Shown here: positions 33,870-35,890 of the stretch, in pieces
Layout of the letters: the number at the start of each line of letters is the position of its first letter
Position numbering within the stretch: position 1 is the first letter of the stretch
Assembly: GCA_905205995.1 (NCBI GenBank)
Contig: CAJLFU010000021.1
Location: forward strand, 1-35,890
Direction of reading: 5' to 3'
Length of the DNA: 35,890 bases
Source of the DNA: an uncultured Haemophilus sp.
GTDB taxonomy: Bacteria > Pseudomonadota > Gammaproteobacteria > Enterobacterales > Pasteurellaceae
Position numbers and translations under genes: made by a program
Notes under the pieces: model-generated
The model's input: only the letters and a program-made list of their open reading frames with translations
The model's database searches: none
Told to the model about the DNA's origin: nothing

Positions 33870-34262
33870 TTAACGTTTGGAGTATTGTGGACGACGACGT
33901 GCTTTGTGTAAACCAACTTTTTTACGTTCAACGCGACGTGCGTCACGAGTAACGAAGCCAGCTGCACGAAGAGCAGGACGTAAAGTCTCATCATATTCCA
34001 TTAATGCACGAGTGATACCGTGACGGATTGCACCCGCTTGACCAGAAATACCACCACCTTTAACAGTGATGTATAGGTCTAATTTATCAGTTAATTCCAC
34101 TAATTCTAACGGTTGACGTACGATCATACGAGCTGTTTCGCGACCGAAATATACGTCTAATTCACGTTGGTTGATAGTGATTTTACCACTGCCCGGTTTG
34201 ATAAATACACGAGCTGAAGAGCTTTTGCGGCGACCAGTGCCGTAGTTTTGATTCTCTGCCAT
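33870..34262 (-). CDS. rpsI: 30S ribosomal protein S9
   Basis: Small-subunit protein whose C-terminal tail reaches the P-site tRNA. It has 130 residues, ending in the conserved YSKR. YGTGRRKSSSARVFIKPG, GGGISGQAGAIRHGI and DARRVERKKVGLHKARR are diagnostic. It follows rplM by 16 bases. Confidence 0.99.
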   Translation of the reverse strand: MAENQNYGTGRRKSSSARVFIKPGSGKITINQRELDVYFGRETARMIVRQPLELVELTDKLDLYITVKGGGISGQAGAIRHGITRALMEYDETLRPALRAAGFVTRDARRVERKKVGLHKARRRPQYSKR

Positions 34263-34278
34263 TTCCTAAACCTCGTGA

Positions 34279-34707
34279 TTAAATGTCTAATACTTGTGGT
34301 TGTTGTGCTGCGTGTTGGTGTTCTGCACCCGCATACACTTTTAATTTACGGAACATTGCACGGCCTAATGGACCTTTTGGCAACATACCTTTAACCGCAA
34401 TTTCAATCACCGCTTCAGGACGGCGAGCGATCATTTCTTTGAAAGTCGCTTGTTTAATACCACCTACATAGCCAGTGTGCCAGTAGTAAAGTTTATCTGT
34501 TTCTTTACGACCAGTTACTGCCACTTTGTCTGCGTTGATAACGATGATGTAATCACCAGTATCTACGTGTGGAGTGTACTCAGCCTTGTGTTTACCACGA
34601 AGGCGGCGTGCTAATTCAGTAGCTAAACGACCTAAAGTTTTACCTGTCGCATCTACCACATACCAGTCACGTTTTACTGTTTCCGGTTTTGCTACAAAAG
34701 TTTTCAT
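34279..34707 (-). CDS. rplM: 50S ribosomal protein L13
   Basis: Early-assembly large-subunit protein; in E. coli it represses its own operon. It has 142 residues. DWYVVDATGKTLGRLAT, TGDYIIVINADKV and GMLPKGPLGRAMFRKLKVY are diagnostic. First gene of rplM-rpsI. Confidence 0.99.
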   Translation of the reverse strand: MKTFVAKPETVKRDWYVVDATGKTLGRLATELARRLRGKHKAEYTPHVDTGDYIIVINADKVAVTGRKETDKLYYWHTGYVGGIKQATFKEMIARRPEAVIEIAVKGMLPKGPLGRAMFRKLKVYAGAEHQHAAQQPQVLDI

Positions 34708-34846
34708 TAATTAATTACCAAAATATAAGTTTGATACCCAGTGTTCCATATTGTTTGAAACACAACCATTAATCTTAATCTCCACCCCTTCGAGTGTGAT
34801 CTCGATAAAATAATGCACGGTGGGAATCCGTGCATTTACAGGGTCG
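34708..34846 (-). promoter_or_regulatory. rplM leader with stable hairpin
   Basis: The predicted untranslated leader is about 138 bases long and contains the hairpin TGCACGG/CCGTGCA with a seven-base loop (34814-34834) near its 5' end, then a second C/T-rich block. In E. coli L13 is reported to repress rplM-rpsI through its leader. The same role is inferred here from position and length. Confidence 0.5.
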
Positions 34847-34850
34847 GTGC

Positions 34851-34879
34851 ATTATACCTATTTTTAGAAAAAATGCTAA
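34851..34879 (-). promoter_or_regulatory. rplM promoter
   Basis: Minus-strand TTAGCA (34874-34879) and a perfect TATAAT (34851-34856) with 17-base spacing, preceded by T-rich sequence. This suits a strong ribosomal protein promoter. Confidence 0.7.
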
Positions 34880-34944
34880 CTTTTTGTGCAAATAAATTGA
34901 TTTTCTTTTAAAATACAACGTGTAATAAATAATCATTAATTTAA

Positions 34945-35003
34945 TTCATCATTTTGATGAAATCATTGAAATTGACGCATATTAGTTCTTATCTTATGAT
35001 AAG
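34945..35003 (+). promoter_or_regulatory. metF promoter with two palindromes
   Basis: TTGACG (34972-34977) and TATGAT (34995-35000) are 17 bases apart. Upstream is the perfect inverted repeat TTCATCA-TTT-TGATGAA (34945-34961), placed about where a class I activator would bind. A second one, CTTATC-TTAT-GATAAG (34988-35003), covers the -10. MetR or MetJ control is typical for metF in E. coli, but neither site is a clean match to those consensus sequences. Confidence 0.6.
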
Positions 35004-35036
35004 TGCATTCTAATAAAAAACGTAAGAAGGCATGCT

Positions 35037-35890
35037 ATGAGCTACGCAAACGAAATTAACACATTAAATCAACATCTTGCTGATACTAACAAAAAAATTA
35101 ATGTCTCCTTTGAGTTCTTTCCGCCTAAAAATGAAAAAATGGAAAGCATGCTTTGGGATTCCATCCATCGCTTAAAAGTATTAAATCCTAAATTTGTTTC
35201 CGTCACTTATGGCGCAAACTCTGGCGAACGTGATCGTACACATAGCATCGTGAAAGCCATTAAAGCAGAAACAGGTATAGAAGCCGCACCACATTTAACA
35301 GGTATTGATGCAACACCTGAAGAATTAAAAGAAATTGCAAAAGATTACTGGGATAGTGGTATTCGTCGTATTGTGGCATTACGCGGTGATGAGCCAAAAG
35401 GCTATGCGAAAAAACCTTTCTATGCGGCTGATTTAGTTGAACTACTTCGCTCCGTAGCTGATTTTGATATCTCAGTTGCAGCATACCCAGAGGTTCATCC
35501 GGAAGCAAAATCAGCACAAGCAGATTTAATCAATTTGAAACGTAAAATTGACGCAGGTGCTAATCATGTCATTACTCAATTCTTCTTTGATATTGACAGT
35601 TATCTTCGCTTCCGTGATCGCTGTGCATCCATTGGTATTGAGGCTGAAATTGTTCCAGGTATTCTACCTGTTACTAATTTCAAACAACTGCAAAAAATGG
35701 CATCATTTACAAATGTAAAAATTCCGGCATGGTTGGCTAAAGCGTATGAAGGATTAGATGATGATCCTACTACTCGCAATCTCGTCGCGGCGAGTGTGGC
35801 AATGGATATGGTAAAAATCCTTTCTCGTGAAGGTGTGAATGACTTCCACTTCTACACGTTAAATCGTAGCGAACTCACGTATGCGATTTG
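35037..35890 (+). CDS. metF: 5,10-Methylenetetrahydrofolate reductase, 3' end cut by window
   Basis: FAD enzyme that reduces methylene-THF to 5-methyl-THF for methionine synthesis. The frame is open from the ATG at 35037 to the window end, 284 residues; the E. coli enzyme has 296, so a handful are missing. SFEFFPPK near residue 24, VTYGANSGERDRTH, AALPH-like EAAPHLTG, RGDEPKG and the FAD-contact segment ITQFFFD are present. GTAAGAAGG upstream provides the ribosome-binding site. Confidence 0.97.
   Translation, partial: MSYANEINTLNQHLADTNKKINVSFEFFPPKNEKMESMLWDSIHRLKVLNPKFVSVTYGANSGERDRTHSIVKAIKAETGIEAAPHLTGIDATPEELKEIAKDYWDSGIRRIVALRGDEPKGYAKKPFYAADLVELLRSVADFDISVAAYPEVHPEAKSAQADLINLKRKIDAGANHVITQFFFDIDSYLRFRDRCASIGIEAEIVPGILPVTNFKQLQKMASFTNVKIPAWLAKAYEGLDDDPTTRNLVAASVAMDMVKILSREGVNDFHFYTLNRSELTYAI

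Overview
The window is chromosomal DNA from a member of the Pasteurellaceae, most likely the genus Haemophilus. H. parainfluenzae would fit, but the species cannot be fixed from the sequence alone. The main evidence is the Haemophilus-type DNA uptake signal (core AAGTGCGGT / ACCGCACTT): I counted 27 exact copies by eye, several arranged as inverted pairs that form terminators. The low GC content and the close match of the gene products to H. influenzae proteins agree. No tRNA, rRNA, insertion sequence, prophage or CRISPR array was seen. Almost everything is conserved housekeeping sequence. The accessory elements are a trimeric autotransporter adhesin and an AT-rich gene with a HEPN-like region.

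Layout. 1-2582: pepN (minus, last few codons outside the window), divergent from purE-purK, with a perfect PurR-type palindrome between them. 4539-5729: aspC. 5828-8602: a 924-residue YadA-like adhesin (minus) whose upstream region carries three exact 11-bp tandem repeats. 8880-11164: the molybdenum cofactor operon moaA-moaC-moaD-moaE (minus), preceded by a Moco RNA-type leader and divergent from ybhK. 12430-13881: thiI (minus), divergent from xseB-ispA-dxs (14049-17111). 17355-22652, all minus: thrS, the HEPN-like gene, a yeaD-type mutarotase, then infC-rpmI-rplT. infC starts at an AUU codon, and the thrS leader contains what looks like the E. coli-type anticodon-mimic operator. 22913-23494: azoR.

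23697-31533: one contiguous tryptophan operon, trpE-trpG-(tautomerase-like gene)-trpD-trpC/F-(YdfG-type SDR)-trpB-trpA, followed by an unidentified polytopic membrane protein. A TrpR-type operator overlaps the trpE -10 box, and there is no room for a leader-peptide attenuator. 32555-34707: sspB, sspA, rpsI, rplM (minus, transcribed rplM to sspB), with a structured rplM leader. 35037-end: metF, truncated by the window edge, with a good promoter and two palindromes.

Most regulation visible here is inherited from the wider gammaproteobacterial lineage: PurR, TrpR, Moco RNA, thrS operator, infC AUU start and L13 leader. The least expected points are the use of an uptake-signal pair as the upstream stem of the thrS leader, the tandem repeats upstream of the adhesin, the tautomerase-like protein without the catalytic proline inside the trp operon, the HEPN-like gene, and a possible small RNA between dxs and rplT.
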